DNA from: Paenibacillus endophyticus
GTDB taxonomy: Bacteria > Bacillota > Bacilli > Paenibacillales > Paenibacillaceae
Direction of reading: 5' to 3'
NCBI RefSeq assembly: GCF_014192395.1
Contig: NZ_JACHXW010000002.1
Location: 62,001-126,000, forward strand
DNA: 64,000 nucleotides
Shown here piece by piece: positions 63,515-64,000 of the stretch. Within the stretch, counting starts at the first letter, position 1. Every line of letters starts with the position of its first letter. Below the pieces are notes generated by a model. The model had not been told where the DNA came from, did not search any database, and worked only from the letters and a program-made list of their open reading frames with translations. A program made the position numbers and the translations under genes.

Positions 63515-64000
63515 TTATGTGCGATTTGCCCAGCCCTTGCGATGGGCGAGAACAGCCAGCTGGGTGCGATCATCCAGCTCGCACTTCATTAATAGATTGC
63601 TCACATGCGTTTTCACCGTTTTGATGCTGATGTGCAGCTCTTCCGCAATTTCTTTGTTCGATTGGCCGTCGGCAATAAGCAGCAGCACTTCCTTCTCGCG
63701 CTCTGTTAAGCCTTCATCTCCCGATTGCGCCGTGCGCTGCCTAAGGCCTCTGGTTAATGCTTGGGATACATCCGCCGTCATCACAGGCATTCCTTTAAAA
63801 GCGCCGCTAATGGCATAGATAAGCTCCTCCGCTGAAACCGTTTTGAGCACATAACTGACAGCACCTGCTTCGATTGCGCCATAAACCTTATCATCCTCCA
63901 GAAAGCTCGTCAGCATCACGATCTTCATATCCGGATGCTTGGCAATAATCGCTCTCGTGGCAGCAATGCCGTCCATGCCTGGCATCATTAGATCCATCAA
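63515..64000 (-). CDS. NarL/LuxR-family response regulator (5' end outside the window)
   Basis: At least 161 residues; the start lies beyond 64000. The visible part begins at the phosphoacceptor loop (MMDLMMPGMDGIAATRAI), continues with the receiver Lys in YVLKTVSAEEL, and ends with a LuxR-type helix-turn-helix (LTEREKEVLLLIADGQSNKEIAEELHISIKTVKTHVSNLLMKCELDDRTQLAVLA). Resembles LiaR/VraR, which react to cell-wall stress with a LiaS-type kinase; the kinase would be upstream, outside the window. Confidence 0.88.
   Translation of the reverse strand: MMDLMMPGMDGIAATRAIIAKHPDMKIVMLTSFLEDDKVYGAIEAGAVSYVLKTVSAEELIYAISGAFKGMPVMTADVSQALTRGLRQRTAQSGDEGLTEREKEVLLLIADGQSNKEIAEELHISIKTVKTHVSNLLMKCELDDRTQLAVLAHRKGWANRT

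Noticed and set aside
1..64000. Transfer RNA, ribosomal RNA, insertion sequences, prophage or defence genes
   Set aside because: None recognised on either strand; gene order and codon style look uniform throughout.

Overview
The window reads as a chromosomal segment of a spore-forming, low-to-mid GC Bacillota, most like Paenibacillus or a close relative. The grounds are an AbrB regulator, PrkA, a YhcN/YlaJ sporulation lipoprotein, a SpoIIP-type amidase, strong AGGAGG ribosome sites with frequent TTG/GTG starts, TnrA/GlnR-type and CcpA (cre) sites, and several lipoprotein-fed sugar ABC transporters, one paired with a YesM/YesN two-component system. I saw no rRNA, tRNA, insertion sequence, prophage or CRISPR array. 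Almost everything is on the minus strand; only three genes are on plus.

Layout. (1) 0.1-1.3 kb: a SpoIIP-like amidase with two SH3b domains, split by an in-frame TAA. (2) 1.6-10.0 kb: an eight-gene operon that should import and mineralise cyanuric acid or biuret as nitrogen: biuret hydrolase, an NMT1-type ABC transporter, a cyanuric acid hydrolase-family enzyme, a cupin, a PucR regulator and allophanate hydrolase. A 17-bp site fitting the TnrA/GlnR consensus at every position lies upstream, and two degenerate boxes lie upstream of glnA at 56.3 kb. (3) 10.4-21.7 kb: a carbohydrate locus with a YesM/YesN-type two-component system, an LplBC-type transporter with its binding lipoprotein, a GH110 alpha-1,3-galactosidase and a GH95 alpha-L-fucosidase. 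The kinase/regulator promoter and the transporter promoter share a pair of direct repeats with the same 22-bp period. (4) 21.9-28.1 kb: a polysaccharide deacetylase, a YhcN lipoprotein, the trio circularly permuted ATP-grasp / alpha-E / transglutaminase, and a globin-coupled sensor.

(5) 28.2-47.1 kb: a LacI-controlled operon of 15 genes. It holds a sugar ABC transporter, an amidohydrolase, two FGGY kinases, an Asp/Glu racemase homologue, a class II bisphosphate aldolase, GH38 and GH36 enzymes, a class II aldolase/adducin protein, a DUF1537 kinase, a GmhA-like SIS isomerase and a ROK protein. It has a good sigma-A promoter overlapped by a cre site and two identical palindromic operators. The pathway does not match one I know, and three of its enzymes lack residues normally conserved in their families. 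This is the best candidate here for undescribed metabolism.

(6) 47.1-64 kb: mostly housekeeping and regulation: prkA, a DUF2161 protein, an aminotransferase, a 30-residue membrane miniprotein, abrB, trmL, an orphan OmpR-type regulator, serC, glnA (E. coli-like GSI-beta type), DAHP synthase, ispH, an htrA/response regulator/histidine kinase group, a YugN-like protein and a NarL-type regulator cut by the window edge.

Coordinates of sites and start codons were read by eye. Functional calls come from remembered family motifs; no database search was run.
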